From Sutcliffiella horikoshii (GTDB lineage: Bacteria > Bacillota > Bacilli > Bacillales > Bacillaceae_I): 64,000 nt of DNA. Every line of letters starts with the position of its first letter. Positions within the stretch are counted from its first letter, which is position 1. Under the pieces are notes generated by a model. It saw only the letters and a list, made by a program, of their open reading frames with translations, made no database searches and was not told where the DNA came from. The stretch lies in contig NZ_JAIVKY010000005.1 of the NCBI RefSeq assembly GCF_020524325.1, forward strand, positions 62,001 to 126,000, written 5' to 3'. Below are positions 6,161 through 14,452 of the stretch, piece after piece. A program made the position numbers and the translations under genes.

Positions 6161-7885
6161 ATGACAGTGATACTACAAGTTAAAAAAGTAAATAAAAGTT
6201 TTTGGGAACGGGATATTTTGAAGGATATCTCTTTTGATATAAGAAATGGTGAAAAAATTGGGTTAGTTGGATGGAACGGCGCAGGCAAAACGACTTTGAT
6301 GAAGTTATTGATGGGATCTATTCAACCTGATTCAGGAAGTATATCTAAACTACCTGCTACAATAAAGGTCGGGTATCTGCCGCAAAGTACTGATTATACC
6401 ATTCATACAGATCAAGAAATGATGGAGGAAGCCAAAGACCTTTTACGTACGACAAGTGAGCTGGGTTTGGGTAAGTCCATTACCAGGGAGGAAGTCTCCA
6501 GTGACACTTTAAGTGGTGGAGAAAGACTTAAGCTAGCTTTGGCAAAAATATGGTCCCAAACCCCCCAGCTTCTTTGTCTGGATGAGCCAACAAACCATAT
6601 GGATATGAAGGGTGTAAACTGGCTAGTATCAGAACTGAAGAAGTTTGCTGGTGCAGCCATCATCATCTCCCATGATAGATATTTCTTAGATAAGACAGTT
6701 TCTAAGATATACGAAATAGAAGACTGTAAGATAGTGGAGTATGAAGGTAATTACTCAGCGTATCGTGAAGAAAAACAGCGTCGTCACGATCAGCAAACGC
6801 GTGACTATGGAAAGCAACAACGTAAAATAAAAATGATTGAAGATCAAGTTGCCAACTTGAAGCAATGGTCAGAAAAGGCACATAGGGAGGCAGGGAAAAG
6901 AGATAACCCTGGTGAACGTAAACAGATGGGGTTAAAGGAATTCGAGCGGGTAAAAGCGAAGAAAAAGGATAATCAAATTAAATCAAAGACAAAAAGACTG
7001 GAGCTTGAACTGTCCAAACATAAAGTGGAAAAACCGAAGGAAGAAGTACAGGTGAAATTTGAATTTGAAACGGATGGTAAAAGAGGGAAAAGAATTCTGG
7101 AGGCGAAAGGGCTAACTAAACAATTTGGTACTAGACTTCTGTTTGAAAAAAGTCATTTTTACGTGAAACATGGAGAGAGAATTGGGTTAGTTGGTGAAAA
7201 TGGGGCAGGGAAAACCACTTTTATCAAAATGCTATTGGAGCAGGAACCTACTACAAAAGGTTCCCTGTGGAAAAGTGCGTCATTGAAAATTGCCTATCTA
7301 AGCCAGGAAGTCAGTGATTTACCTGTGAATCAAACCGCTATGGAATATTTAGAACTGAATGGGTGGGAAAGTGTTTCCAAGGCTCGGACGATTTTTGCAA
7401 ATATGGGGATGCAGGAAGAAAAACTGACGAAACCTCTTGATACCCTGAGCCTTGGCGAAAAGACAAGGGTCAAATTGGTCCACATGATCATGCAGGAGTA
7501 CGATGTTTTAATCCTTGATGAACCGACCAATCACCTGGACTTACCAAGCAGGGAACAGATGGAGGCTACCTTGTCTACGTTCAATGGTACGCTCATCGTT
7601 ATCTCCCATGACCGCTATTTTATTGAGAAACTGTGCGACAAGCTGCTTGTGATTGAAAATAAAAGAATCAAACGGGTGGAAACAGGTCTACAGGAGTATG
7701 AAGAGAGTAGGAAGAAGGAGGCTTCATCTTCTGTAAAAGAAACCAGAGAAAAGATTGCCGTATTAGAGGCAAGAATTACGGAATTGCTAGGGAAAATCAG
7801 CATGGTAGATAGGGACAGTGACGAATATTCATCCATGGATAATGAGTTGTTACAATTGATGCAATTAAAAAAGGAATTAGCATAA
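6161..7885 (+). CDS. ABC-F ribosomal-protection ATPase (VmlR/Msr-like)
   Basis: The start is ATG 6161, seven bases behind GAGGTG; the in-frame ATG 6146 precedes that site. The 574-residue protein has two ABC domains and no membrane segment: Walker A at about 37-45 (GWNGAGKTT) and 345-353 (GENGAGKTT), signatures LSGGERLKLA and LSLGEKTRVK, Walker B LLCLDEPTNHMD and VLILDEPTNHLD. A long charged linker between the domains and a coiled-coil C-terminus fit ABC-F factors, which bind the ribosomal E site and displace antibiotics (lincosamides, streptogramins A, pleuromutilins, or macrolides, depending on the subgroup). The leader-peptide attenuator in front supports an antibiotic-resistance role. A housekeeping EttA/Uup-type role is less likely for that reason. 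Confidence 0.88.
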   Translation: MTVILQVKKVNKSFWERDILKDISFDIRNGEKIGLVGWNGAGKTTLMKLLMGSIQPDSGSISKLPATIKVGYLPQSTDYTIHTDQEMMEEAKDLLRTTSELGLGKSITREEVSSDTLSGGERLKLALAKIWSQTPQLLCLDEPTNHMDMKGVNWLVSELKKFAGAAIIISHDRYFLDKTVSKIYEIEDCKIVEYEGNYSAYREEKQRRHDQQTRDYGKQQRKIKMIEDQVANLKQWSEKAHREAGKRDNPGERKQMGLKEFERVKAKKKDNQIKSKTKRLELELSKHKVEKPKEEVQVKFEFETDGKRGKRILEAKGLTKQFGTRLLFEKSHFYVKHGERIGLVGENGAGKTTFIKMLLEQEPTTKGSLWKSASLKIAYLSQEVSDLPVNQTAMEYLELNGWESVSKARTIFANMGMQEEKLTKPLDTLSLGEKTRVKLVHMIMQEYDVLILDEPTNHLDLPSREQMEATLSTFNGTLIVISHDRYFIEKLCDKLLVIENKRIKRVETGLQEYEESRKKEASSSVKETREKIAVLEARITELLGKISMVDRDSDEYSSMDNELLQLMQLKKELA

Positions 7886-7934
7886 AAAAAGAGGCAGTTG
7901 AGAGGTGGAAACGGACCTTTCTACTGCCTCTTTT
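7885..7934. terminator. bidirectional terminator between convergent genes
   Basis: GAGGCAGT (7891-7898) pairs with ACTGCCTC (7923-7930), with A7 before and TTTT after, so it can serve both the ABC-F gene and the leftward gene ending at 7944. Confidence 0.85.
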
Positions 7935-7943
7935 CATATAGAT

Positions 7944-8453
7944 TTATGTGGCAGTAGAGTTGTTTTGTGATTGCCTTCTTTTCTGAATAGCATTCATCCC
8001 CATTACTACTGCGACCAGTTCCTCGGTCTCAAGATCTGGAGTGTAATCTGACAATTGAAAGGCAGGGGACTCAAAAAAGCTATCTATTCTTTTGAATTCC
8101 GCAGCCAATTCATCGTTTTCGTCAAATAAAGTGTACTCCCTTGAAAAGGCGGGACTTTCTAATCGATAAATTCCTCTCCCGTGTGCTTTGTATTCATAGA
8201 TGGACTTAAAGAAAGCAAAGCGCTCGCGAAGTTCCCCAAGCTCGTTTTCCTGATGGTCTTTTACAAACCATTTGTTGGAGAAGAAGCCAAAACTTCCGCT
8301 TACTATAGTATCGCCTGCTGGAGTTTTCACATCAACGGCAGCAGAAAAAGCACTCCTTAAATCTAACTTTCCAATAATTATTTGAGTCCCATCATAAATT
8401 TCTGTTTCTCCAGAAGAGAAGAAGTTATCTGAAAAATAGACAGTCTTTTTCAT
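7944..8453 (-). CDS. Tubby/LURP-one-like beta-barrel protein
   Basis: 169 residues, soluble, no signal peptide. The alternating strand pattern (FSDNFFSSGETEIYDG, then IIIGKLDLRSAF, GDTIVSGSFGFFSNKWFVKD, YEYKAHGRGIYRLESPAF, REYTLFDENDELAAEF) is that of the small Tubby-C/LURP-one-related fold found in many Bacillus proteins of unknown function. These may act as scaffolds or lipid binders. No catalytic motif is visible. The ribosome site AAAGGAGGGA precedes ATG 8453. The assignment is by pattern only. Confidence 0.55.
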   Translation of the reverse strand: MKKTVYFSDNFFSSGETEIYDGTQIIIGKLDLRSAFSAAVDVKTPAGDTIVSGSFGFFSNKWFVKDHQENELGELRERFAFFKSIYEYKAHGRGIYRLESPAFSREYTLFDENDELAAEFKRIDSFFESPAFQLSDYTPDLETEELVAVVMGMNAIQKRRQSQNNSTAT

Positions 8454-8517
8454 TCGCTGTCCCTCCTTTTTTTATATCTAATAATACGAATAAGAGTAGA
8501 ATGAGTTTCATAATTAT

Positions 8518-9192
8518 TTAGTTTAGTCTCAATTTTTGTCCTGAATAAATGGTATTGGAGCTTAGTTTATTAAGATCTTTCAAAGCAGTAACTGATATGC
8601 CATATTTCTTAGATAACGAATACAAGGTATCTCCCTTTTTTACTGTGATGGTGAAGCTCTCTGGAGAAGGGGAAAGGTAGATTTGTTGGCCAATTTTTAT
8701 GGTGTGATTAGGTAGATTGTTCCAGTTTTTCAGTTGCTCCACAGAGGTGCCAGCTTTTTTGGCTAAAGAGTATAGAGTATCTCCTTTTTTGACTTCAATA
8801 ATGACAGGAGCTTTCACTAAAAGTTTTTGACCGGTATAAATTTTATCATAGGTTAACAGATTCCATTTTTTTAACTTCTTTACGGTAGTTCCGTGAGTTT
8901 TGGCAAGGGAGTAGAGGGTGTCACCTTTTGCTACAACAATATCTGTTGCTTCTCTAATAATGAGTTTCTCCCCAACGATGATCTTGGAACCTGTTAGATC
9001 ATTCATCTTTTTGATCTCATCAATAGTGACATCGTATTTCTTTGAAAGACTGTAAAGGGTATCCCCTTTTTTAATGGTGATCACTTCATCAGTGTTTGAA
9101 GCAAAAACAGGTTCAAAGGATGAGAACCCAAGTGCCCCCGATAGGCCAAGGGTAATAGCTAATGCAAGAATGGCTTTTTGATGTTTTTTCAT
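8518..9192 (-). CDS. secreted protein with four LysM domains
   Basis: ATG 9192 is chosen because an upstream in-frame GTG (9201) lies inside the GGAG ribosome site. A signal peptide (MKKHQKAILALAITLGLSGA, predicted cleavage near VFASN) is followed by four LysM repeats, each beginning with a KKGDTLYSL(A/S)K-type motif (about residues 39, 88, 135 and 183) and ending near GQKL/GEKL. LysM domains bind N-acetylglucosamine in peptidoglycan. There is no catalytic domain (no NlpC/P60, no 3D), so it is a pure wall-binding protein, possibly spore- or wall-associated. The repeats are similar enough to suggest recent internal duplication. Confidence 0.88.
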   Translation of the reverse strand: MKKHQKAILALAITLGLSGALGFSSFEPVFASNTDEVITIKKGDTLYSLSKKYDVTIDEIKKMNDLTGSKIIVGEKLIIREATDIVVAKGDTLYSLAKTHGTTVKKLKKWNLLTYDKIYTGQKLLVKAPVIIEVKKGDTLYSLAKKAGTSVEQLKNWNNLPNHTIKIGQQIYLSPSPESFTITVKKGDTLYSLSKKYGISVTALKDLNKLSSNTIYSGQKLRLN

Positions 9193-9308
9193 GTTGAACA
9201 CTCCAATTTAGGAATTTTGATTACACTTACTTTGACGTAGTTGGTTGAAATTTGTCGCTTGTACATGAAAAATAGTTAAGCCCTTTTTTTAGGAGTTGTA
9301 GGGAAAAT

Positions 9309-9340
9309 GAAAAGCCCGCGATAATAATCGCAGGCTTTTC
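9309..9340. terminator. hairpin terminator downstream of the epimerase gene
   Basis: GAAAAGCC-C-GCGAT (9309-9322) pairs with ATCGC-A-GGCTTTTC (9327-9340). On the minus strand the T-rich side follows the stem, so it terminates the gene ending at 9351. Confidence 0.75.
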
Positions 9341-9350
9341 TAAACTTGAT

Positions 9351-10382
9351 CTAAGCTCTCGTTTTCCAAGCATTCAACACATTCTGTTCTTTTTCTCTAT
9401 GAATGCCCGCTTTTCTTTCTTCATCTTTTCTGGAAATTTCAAAATGAAGAACATCTTGAACTGTATCTTCTACTGATCGCACTTCCAATCGGTGTTGCAA
9501 GGCCTTCTCTATACTTATGGAACTTGCACCACGCCAAGGTTCACTGCCCTCTACAAGTGGATGCTCTTCGGGAATCCAAAGCGGCATTTCTGTCCAAGGA
9601 GCAACATGTTGTTCCAATAAGAAACTCTCATCTGCCCAGACGAATTCCGCATCAGATCCTGATACCCGTTTACATGTGGTCAGGAAATCTTCCATTGTGA
9701 GAGGTGTTGTTGGTCCAGTTACGTTAAAAGTGCCGGTTATTTTTTCATCTGCCATTTTAAGTATCCACAGTGCTATGTCTCTAGCATCAATATATTGGAC
9801 TTTTCTATCTTTTCTGCCAGGTGCTAAAACCTCACCACCTTCAGCAACCCGATTGACCCAATAGCTGAAACGATCCGAATAATCATAAGGGCCGACTAGT
9901 AGCCCAGAACGGACATGCAGGACCTTGTTAGGCATATTTTCTTCTGCGGCGAGTTCACTCTCTGCTTTCAAAGCTCCATAATGGGCATTGATTTGCTCTT
10001 GTGTTCCGTAACCGATTTCTTCTATTTCTTTTTCTGTAAGGGATTGAACGGGATAATCCTCTTTTATACCAGATGGAATCCAATCTTTGTAAACCGAAAT
10101 GCTCGAAATGAAGGTATAATGGTCGACTTTATCAGCAAGTACCCTGGTGGATTCAGCTAAAGCTTTTGGGGTAAACCCGCACGTATCTATTGCCACATCC
10201 CATTTACCAGCTTCAAGTAAGGAGAGGTCTTTGTTTCGATCTCCTACAATACATTCAACCTGAGGAAATACATCTACATGATTGCCACGATTAAACATCG
10301 TTACTTCATGGCCTTGCTTTAACGCTTCTTCTACGATAAATCTTCCTAAAAACCGCGTACCGCCAATCACTAAAATTTTCAT
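9351..10382 (-). CDS. NAD(P)-dependent epimerase/dehydratase-like SDR protein
   Basis: 343 residues. The extended-SDR nucleotide site is at the N-terminus (GGTRFLGRFIVEEAL, GxxGxxG). An FISSISVYKDW strand is followed by YGALKAESE (YxxxK). A substrate half covers about residues 165-300 (VRSGLLVGPYDYSDRFSYWV, then FNVTGPT). This architecture is seen in isoflavone-reductase/epimerase-like Bacillus proteins annotated as SDR oxidoreductases acting on nucleotide sugars or small carbonyls; the substrate cannot be assigned. It stands alone, with its own terminator. The ribosome site AGGAGG lies just before ATG 10382. Confidence 0.8.
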   Translation of the reverse strand: MKILVIGGTRFLGRFIVEEALKQGHEVTMFNRGNHVDVFPQVECIVGDRNKDLSLLEAGKWDVAIDTCGFTPKALAESTRVLADKVDHYTFISSISVYKDWIPSGIKEDYPVQSLTEKEIEEIGYGTQEQINAHYGALKAESELAAEENMPNKVLHVRSGLLVGPYDYSDRFSYWVNRVAEGGEVLAPGRKDRKVQYIDARDIALWILKMADEKITGTFNVTGPTTPLTMEDFLTTCKRVSGSDAEFVWADESFLLEQHVAPWTEMPLWIPEEHPLVEGSEPWRGASSISIEKALQHRLEVRSVEDTVQDVLHFEISRKDEERKAGIHREKEQNVLNAWKTRA

Positions 10383-10453
10383 ATGTAGGCCTCCTGAATA
10401 GGTTATAGTATGCTAATTCTCTTTAACAGACAAATAATCCTCTTTTTTGACTT

Positions 10454-11518
10454 TTACACAATCTTTTCTTTAGAAATCCTCGTGAAATACCACTTAAGAA
10501 GAGGCGGGACAACAATAATAATGAATAACAGACGTATTAATTGCAAAGAGCTGACAACAGCAGGATTTCCTCCGACAGAGGTTGCCGTCAACACCATTTT
10601 AATAAGCCCGCCTGGTGCGACGCTTAGAATGGCAGTCGGCAAATCCAAGCTGGTTATCGCTGCGAGAATCATGCCAAGTCCAAAAGACACCAAGATTAAC
10701 GTTACGGTCAAACCAAAATAAACAACGCAATATTTGCCCCCAAGCTTCAAATCTGCAAAGGCTATTCCTTTTCCCATACCTAATCCTACAGTTATTTGCG
10801 CGATTATCAATAATAAAGGAGGAAGAGTTGCCATTTCCATCAGGGTTATGTTAAATAGGGCCGTCAAGGCAAGTGGAATGATGACAATACCTGCTGGAAT
10901 TTTATTTTTGAGCATAACCCCGCCAATTATGGCTGGAAGGAACCAAAGATAGTGCCATCCACCGAATTCATATGTACGCCCTATTGCAGCCGTAACATCT
11001 TGCCCAATCCCGTTAGATGAAAAAGCATGGACGACAATAAAAGGAACCATGAACAACACAGTAAGCAACCGTACTGTTTGGAAAATGACTACCAAGGAAC
11101 TTTTCGCATTAAGCGATTCACTTGCAACCACCATTTCGGAAAGCCCTCCAGGAATAGATCCAAATACACTCGTAATTTTATCTACAGATATCCATCTCGT
11201 AACTAAAATGCTGTTCATAATACTTACAGCAACCAAAGCAATGGTGGATAAAACATAAGGCAGTATGTACGGTGCGACTGTCAATAAGGTGTCTTTTGTA
11301 AAATAAAGGCCGAAAAATAATCCGAGAATCAAAAAACCACTTTGCTTTAAAGGATCCGGACAGTACACCTTCCGCTTAGAAAAACCTTGATAAAGCAAAA
11401 TGGAAGATAGTGCTCCGAGAACCCAAGGCAGAGGCAGGTTAGCAAGGTAAAACACATATCCCCCAAGTCCGCCTATCATATATGCTTCTATTAATATTAG
11501 AATAGGTATATTTCTCAT
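10454..11518 (-). CDS. AbrB-family membrane protein (putative permease)
   Basis: The start is ATG 11518 behind AAGGAG; the longer frame to 11548 overlaps the ribosome site. About 354 residues, almost entirely membrane, built as two similar halves, each ending in a glycine-rich motif: 'SIPGGLSEMVVASE' and 'VAPGGLIKMVLTATSVGG'. This duplicated PGG(L/A)xEM signature defines the AbrB/'ammonia monooxygenase' family of membrane proteins. They are probable transporters, misnamed by early homology, and the substrate is not known. It is divergently transcribed from the MFS pump at 11789, with an array of ATCGCCCG motifs between them. Confidence 0.8.
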   Translation of the reverse strand: MRNIPILILIEAYMIGGLGGYVFYLANLPLPWVLGALSSILLYQGFSKRKVYCPDPLKQSGFLILGLFFGLYFTKDTLLTVAPYILPYVLSTIALVAVSIMNSILVTRWISVDKITSVFGSIPGGLSEMVVASESLNAKSSLVVIFQTVRLLTVLFMVPFIVVHAFSSNGIGQDVTAAIGRTYEFGGWHYLWFLPAIIGGVMLKNKIPAGIVIIPLALTALFNITLMEMATLPPLLLIIAQITVGLGMGKGIAFADLKLGGKYCVVYFGLTVTLILVSFGLGMILAAITSLDLPTAILSVAPGGLIKMVLTATSVGGNPAVVSSLQLIRLLFIIIVVPPLLKWYFTRISKEKIV

Positions 11519-11593
11519 GTTAAAGGCTCCTTTATTTGAATAAAGCAAGTGTAGCAGATTTTGGGTGGGCTGATGATGTAGATGGAACTCTTA

Positions 11594-11663
11594 ATCGCCC
11601 GATTTTGTTTGAGAATCGCCCGTATTTCTAAATTATCGCCCGATACTTTGGAAAAATCGCCCG
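11594..11663 (+). repeat. phased array of ATCGCCCG motifs
   Basis: Octamer ATCGCCCG at 11594, 11615, 11635 and 11656 (intervals 21, 20, 21 bp), in the same orientation, in the divergent spacer between the AbrB-family gene and the MFS gene. Flanking bases are partly shared (A/T before, AT or TAT after). Confidence 0.85.
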
Positions 11664-11705
11664 ATTCACATTTATTGTAAATCCGATAAGGGAATACTTC
11701 TTCCA

Positions 11706-11752
11706 TTGACACCAGCCTTCAAAAGTCATAAAATACTAAAGTTGATTTAGTA
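11706..11752 (+). promoter_or_regulatory. sigma-A promoter with operator-like inverted repeat for the MFS gene
   Basis: TTGACA (11706-11711), 17-bp spacer, TAAAAT (11729-11734). A perfect 7-bp inverted repeat TACTAAA-GTTGA-TTTAGTA (11734-11752) begins at the -10 box and covers the expected start point, the classic place for a repressor. No repressor gene is adjacent. Confidence 0.65.
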
Positions 11753-11788
11753 AGAGGCACGAAATAAATAATAGGAAGAAGTGACATA

Positions 11789-12985
11789 ATGGCACCTGAA
11801 CAACGTAAGAAAATGATTATTTTAATGATAAATATGTTCATTGCAGTAGGGAGTTTCGGGATAATCATTCCTATTCTTCCGGCATACCTTGATTCCATCG
11901 GTGAAGGCGGATTGGCTGCAGGGTTAATGATTGCTATTTTTGCCGGTGCACAGTTTGTCATGTCACCATTGGCTGGAAAATGGGCCGATCAATATGGACG
12001 AAGAATCATGATTATCCTCGGCTTAGCCGGTTTGACCTTGTCCATGTTTGTGTTTTATGGATTTGATTCTGTGTGGATGCTCTATTTTTCTCGCGTTATT
12101 GGTGGAATAGGAGCAGCGCTGTTAATACCTGCCCTTTTTGCTTATGTAGCAGATATTACCACGGTGGAACAACGTGCAAAAGGGAACAGTTACATTTCCG
12201 CTGCCATGTCGCTTGGTATCGTGATAGGCCCTGGAATTGGGGGATTCTTAGCTGACTTCGGATTAAAAACTCCTTTGTTGGTTTCTGCTTTGATCTCACT
12301 TGTGGCAACTATTTTTTCTATCCTTGTGTTAAAAGAAAGCAGAGAGAAAGAGACTGTAATGGCACACGAAGAAAACCCAGAACCGATGATCAAAAAGCTG
12401 GCACTTTCGGTAAACAAACCTTATTTTATCCCACTAATTATAACGCTTGTAATGAGCTTTGGATTGATGGCGTATGAGTCTGTTTTAGGGTTATTTATAG
12501 ATAATCAGTTTGGTGCAACCCCGCAAGAAATTGCTGTAATGATCACAGCAACAGGAATAATCAGTGTGATCGTGCAGCTTTTTGTAGTAGATCGGATTGT
12601 GCGTGCGATTGGGGAAGGCAATGTATTAAATATCTTCTTATGCGTAGCGGCAATCGGATTCTTGGTTTCGTTATTTGCTTCAAGCTATGGCGTGTTCTTT
12701 GGAATCACCTTGATTATCTTCTTGGCAACATCTATTTTAAGACCTGTCATCAATACGCTGATCTCTAAATTGGCAGGCAATGAGCAAGGATTTGCGATGG
12801 GGATGAACAATGCGTATATGAGTATTGGAAACGTATTAGGCCCAACACTTGCCGGATTATTATACGATGTGAACATCATCTTCCCGTTTGTATTGGGACT
12901 GTTAGTTTTAAGTGTGACAATCCTTATTTCTTTTACATGGCAATCGAAGCAAAAGAAAACATTGGCTCGAGTGGAAGCAAATTAA
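11789..12985 (+). CDS. MFS drug efflux transporter (Bmr/NorA-like, 12 TM)
   Basis: 398 residues with 12 hydrophobic segments. Motif A follows TM2 (GKWADQYGRR), and the antiporter motif C lies in TM5 (MSLGIVIGPGIGGFLAD). An N-terminal MFIAVGSFGIIIPILPAYL is typical of the DHA1 drug:H+ antiporters Bmr, Blt and NorA. It exports hydrophobic, often cationic, compounds using the proton gradient. The gene is single, with a near-consensus promoter and an inverted repeat over the start site, which implies repression until an inducer is present. The actual drug range cannot be read from sequence. Confidence 0.87.
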   Translation: MAPEQRKKMIILMINMFIAVGSFGIIIPILPAYLDSIGEGGLAAGLMIAIFAGAQFVMSPLAGKWADQYGRRIMIILGLAGLTLSMFVFYGFDSVWMLYFSRVIGGIGAALLIPALFAYVADITTVEQRAKGNSYISAAMSLGIVIGPGIGGFLADFGLKTPLLVSALISLVATIFSILVLKESREKETVMAHEENPEPMIKKLALSVNKPYFIPLIITLVMSFGLMAYESVLGLFIDNQFGATPQEIAVMITATGIISVIVQLFVVDRIVRAIGEGNVLNIFLCVAAIGFLVSLFASSYGVFFGITLIIFLATSILRPVINTLISKLAGNEQGFAMGMNNAYMSIGNVLGPTLAGLLYDVNIIFPFVLGLLVLSVTILISFTWQSKQKKTLARVEAN

Positions 12986-13013
12986 TTTCTTTCAAGAAAA
13001 TTCAGATAGCCTA

Positions 13014-13042
13014 TTTACTTTTAGATAAAAATACCATATTAT
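13014..13042 (+). promoter_or_regulatory. probable sigma-A promoter of the rsgA-like leader
   Basis: TTTACT (13014-13019), 17-bp spacer, TATTAT (13037-13042), 41 bp before the leader-peptide ATG. Confidence 0.55.
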
Positions 13043-13082
13043 TATGATTGTATAAAAAACGAATGGAAGCGAGGGATGTTTT

Positions 13083-13154
13083 ATGAAAAAGTTAATTGTC
13101 TTAAAAGCCAATCAATTAAATAATGAAGCACAGCCCTTGCATAGAAATCGTTAA
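13083..13154 (+). CDS. leader peptide (23 aa) upstream of the rsgA-like gene
   Basis: ATG 13083 follows GAGGG (13071-13075) at seven bases and the frame stops at TAA 13152-13154. The peptide begins MKKLIVLKANQLNNEAQ and ends PLHRNR. Its last nine codons contain the 5' arms of a long hairpin (13128-13136 and 13144-13149), so a translating or stalled ribosome would control that hairpin. The gene is too short for ordinary gene finding. The good ribosome site and the RNA structures that overlap its end make it a convincing regulatory peptide. Confidence 0.65.
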   Translation: MKKLIVLKANQLNNEAQPLHRNR

Positions 13155-13262
13155 AATTAATCAGTTCTTTTTCTGATGAGATGGTAGATTTCCATGGGCT
13201 GTGCATAACGTCTCATGGTTTATAAATGTTATTGCAAAAGACCGTGCGAGCGGTCTTTTTTG
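13128..13262 (+). promoter_or_regulatory. ribosome-mediated attenuator with alternative hairpins
   Basis: Hairpin 1: GCACAGCCC (13128-13136) with GGGCTGTGC (13196-13204), extended by GAAATC (13144-13149) with GATTTC (13187-13192). Alternative helix: ATGAGATG (13176-13183), inside the loop of hairpin 1, with CGTCTCAT (13209-13216). Terminator: GACCG (13240-13244) with CGGTC (13251-13255), flanked by AAAA and TTTTTT. It precedes the TTG start at 13307. The layout is that of a leader-peptide attenuator. Confidence 0.65.
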
Positions 13263-13306
13263 TTTTGCAAAAAAAATTATCTACTTTCCATTAGGAGGAA
13301 AACACA

Positions 13307-14368
13307 TTGAAAAGAAATCAATTAGGTTGGAATGAATTTTTAAATAATGCTTTTATTGAATATGAAGAACAAGGATACACAGTGGGCAGAGTGATGCTTG
13401 AACATAAAAGGTTGTACAGAGTGGAAACAGATCAAGGTGAGTGCCTTGCTGAAGTATCCGGAAAGTATCGGTTTGAATCAGTAACTCGTGAAGATTACCC
13501 AGCTGTTGGGGATTGGGTTGTATTGAGCGAGCGTCAGGAGGAAGGAAAAGCAACCATCCACGCTTTGTTACCAAGGTTCAGTAAATTTTCAAGGAAAGCA
13601 GCTGGTCTTACGACTGAAGAACAAATTGTTGCAGCGAATGTGGATACCGTTTTTCTTGTACAATCCTTAAACTATGATTTTAATCCAAGGCGATTAGAAA
13701 GATACCTTGTGATGGCGTGGGAAAGTGGCTCCAATCCTGTGGTGGTCTTAACTAAGTCTGATTTGTGTGAAAATATTCCCGGGAAAATTGCCGAGGTGGA
13801 AGCAGTTGCCTTTGGTGTTCCGATTTATGCGGTAAGTGTGAAGGAAGAAACGGGATTAGAAGAACTGGAAACATATTTTGCTGAGGGAAAAACAGTGGCA
13901 TTATTAGGTTCATCAGGTGCTGGAAAATCCACGTTGACGAATTATCTTCTTGGGGAAGAGAAGCAACTTATTCAAGAAGTTCGTAGTGATGATGATAAAG
14001 GAAAACACACGACGACATACCGAGAGCTGTATATGTTGCCTACTGGTGGTCTTGTACTGGATACTCCTGGTATGAGGGAGCTTCAATTGTGGGAAGCAGA
14101 TGGCGCGATCAGTCACAGTTTCCAAGATATCGAAGACCTGGCAGAGCAGTGCTACTTCAGGGATTGTAAGCATGCTAATGAGCCAAAATGTGCTGTTCAA
14201 GGCGCGATTGAAGATGGTACGTTAGAGGCAGCAAGATACCAAAGCTATGTAAAGTTGCAGAGGGAACTAGCATTCCTTGAAAGAAAAAATGACAAACGTG
14301 CCCAACTTGCAGAAAAAGAGAAGTGGAAGAAAATTACGTCTGGAGTACGCGGCGGGAAAAAGAAATAA
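13307..14368 (+). CDS. RsgA-family ribosome small-subunit-dependent GTPase (paralogue)
   Basis: 353 residues from TTG 13307, behind AGGAGG. An N-terminal OB-fold (about 30-110) precedes a circularly permuted GTPase: the G4-like LTKSD motif (about 145) comes before G1 GSSGAGKST (about 201) and G3 DTPGM. The C-terminal zinc site CYFRDCKHANEPKC is intact. RsgA proteins check late 30S maturation and use GTP on the small subunit. The main Bacillus rsgA (yloQ) normally sits near prkC, so this separate copy with a stress-type attenuator may be an antibiotic- or stress-induced version. That last point is inference. Confidence 0.9.
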   Translation: MKRNQLGWNEFLNNAFIEYEEQGYTVGRVMLEHKRLYRVETDQGECLAEVSGKYRFESVTREDYPAVGDWVVLSERQEEGKATIHALLPRFSKFSRKAAGLTTEEQIVAANVDTVFLVQSLNYDFNPRRLERYLVMAWESGSNPVVVLTKSDLCENIPGKIAEVEAVAFGVPIYAVSVKEETGLEELETYFAEGKTVALLGSSGAGKSTLTNYLLGEEKQLIQEVRSDDDKGKHTTTYRELYMLPTGGLVLDTPGMRELQLWEADGAISHSFQDIEDLAEQCYFRDCKHANEPKCAVQGAIEDGTLEAARYQSYVKLQRELAFLERKNDKRAQLAEKEKWKKITSGVRGGKKK

Positions 14369-14378
14369 GGTAGAGAAG

Positions 14379-14413
14379 CCACAAGGTGCGTGATTGGTGC
14401 CTTGTGGTTTTTT
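14379..14413 (+). terminator. intrinsic terminator after the rsgA-like gene
   Basis: CCACAAGG (14379-14386) pairs with CCTTGTGG (14400-14407), followed by TTTTTT. Confidence 0.9.
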
Positions 14414-14452
14414 GAAATATAAAAAAACTAGAGAGTAGTCACCCTCCAGTTT

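Noticed and set aside
9915-10160. 81-residue rightward frame inside the epimerase gene
   Set aside because: Antisense shadow of a gene with intact SDR motifs.
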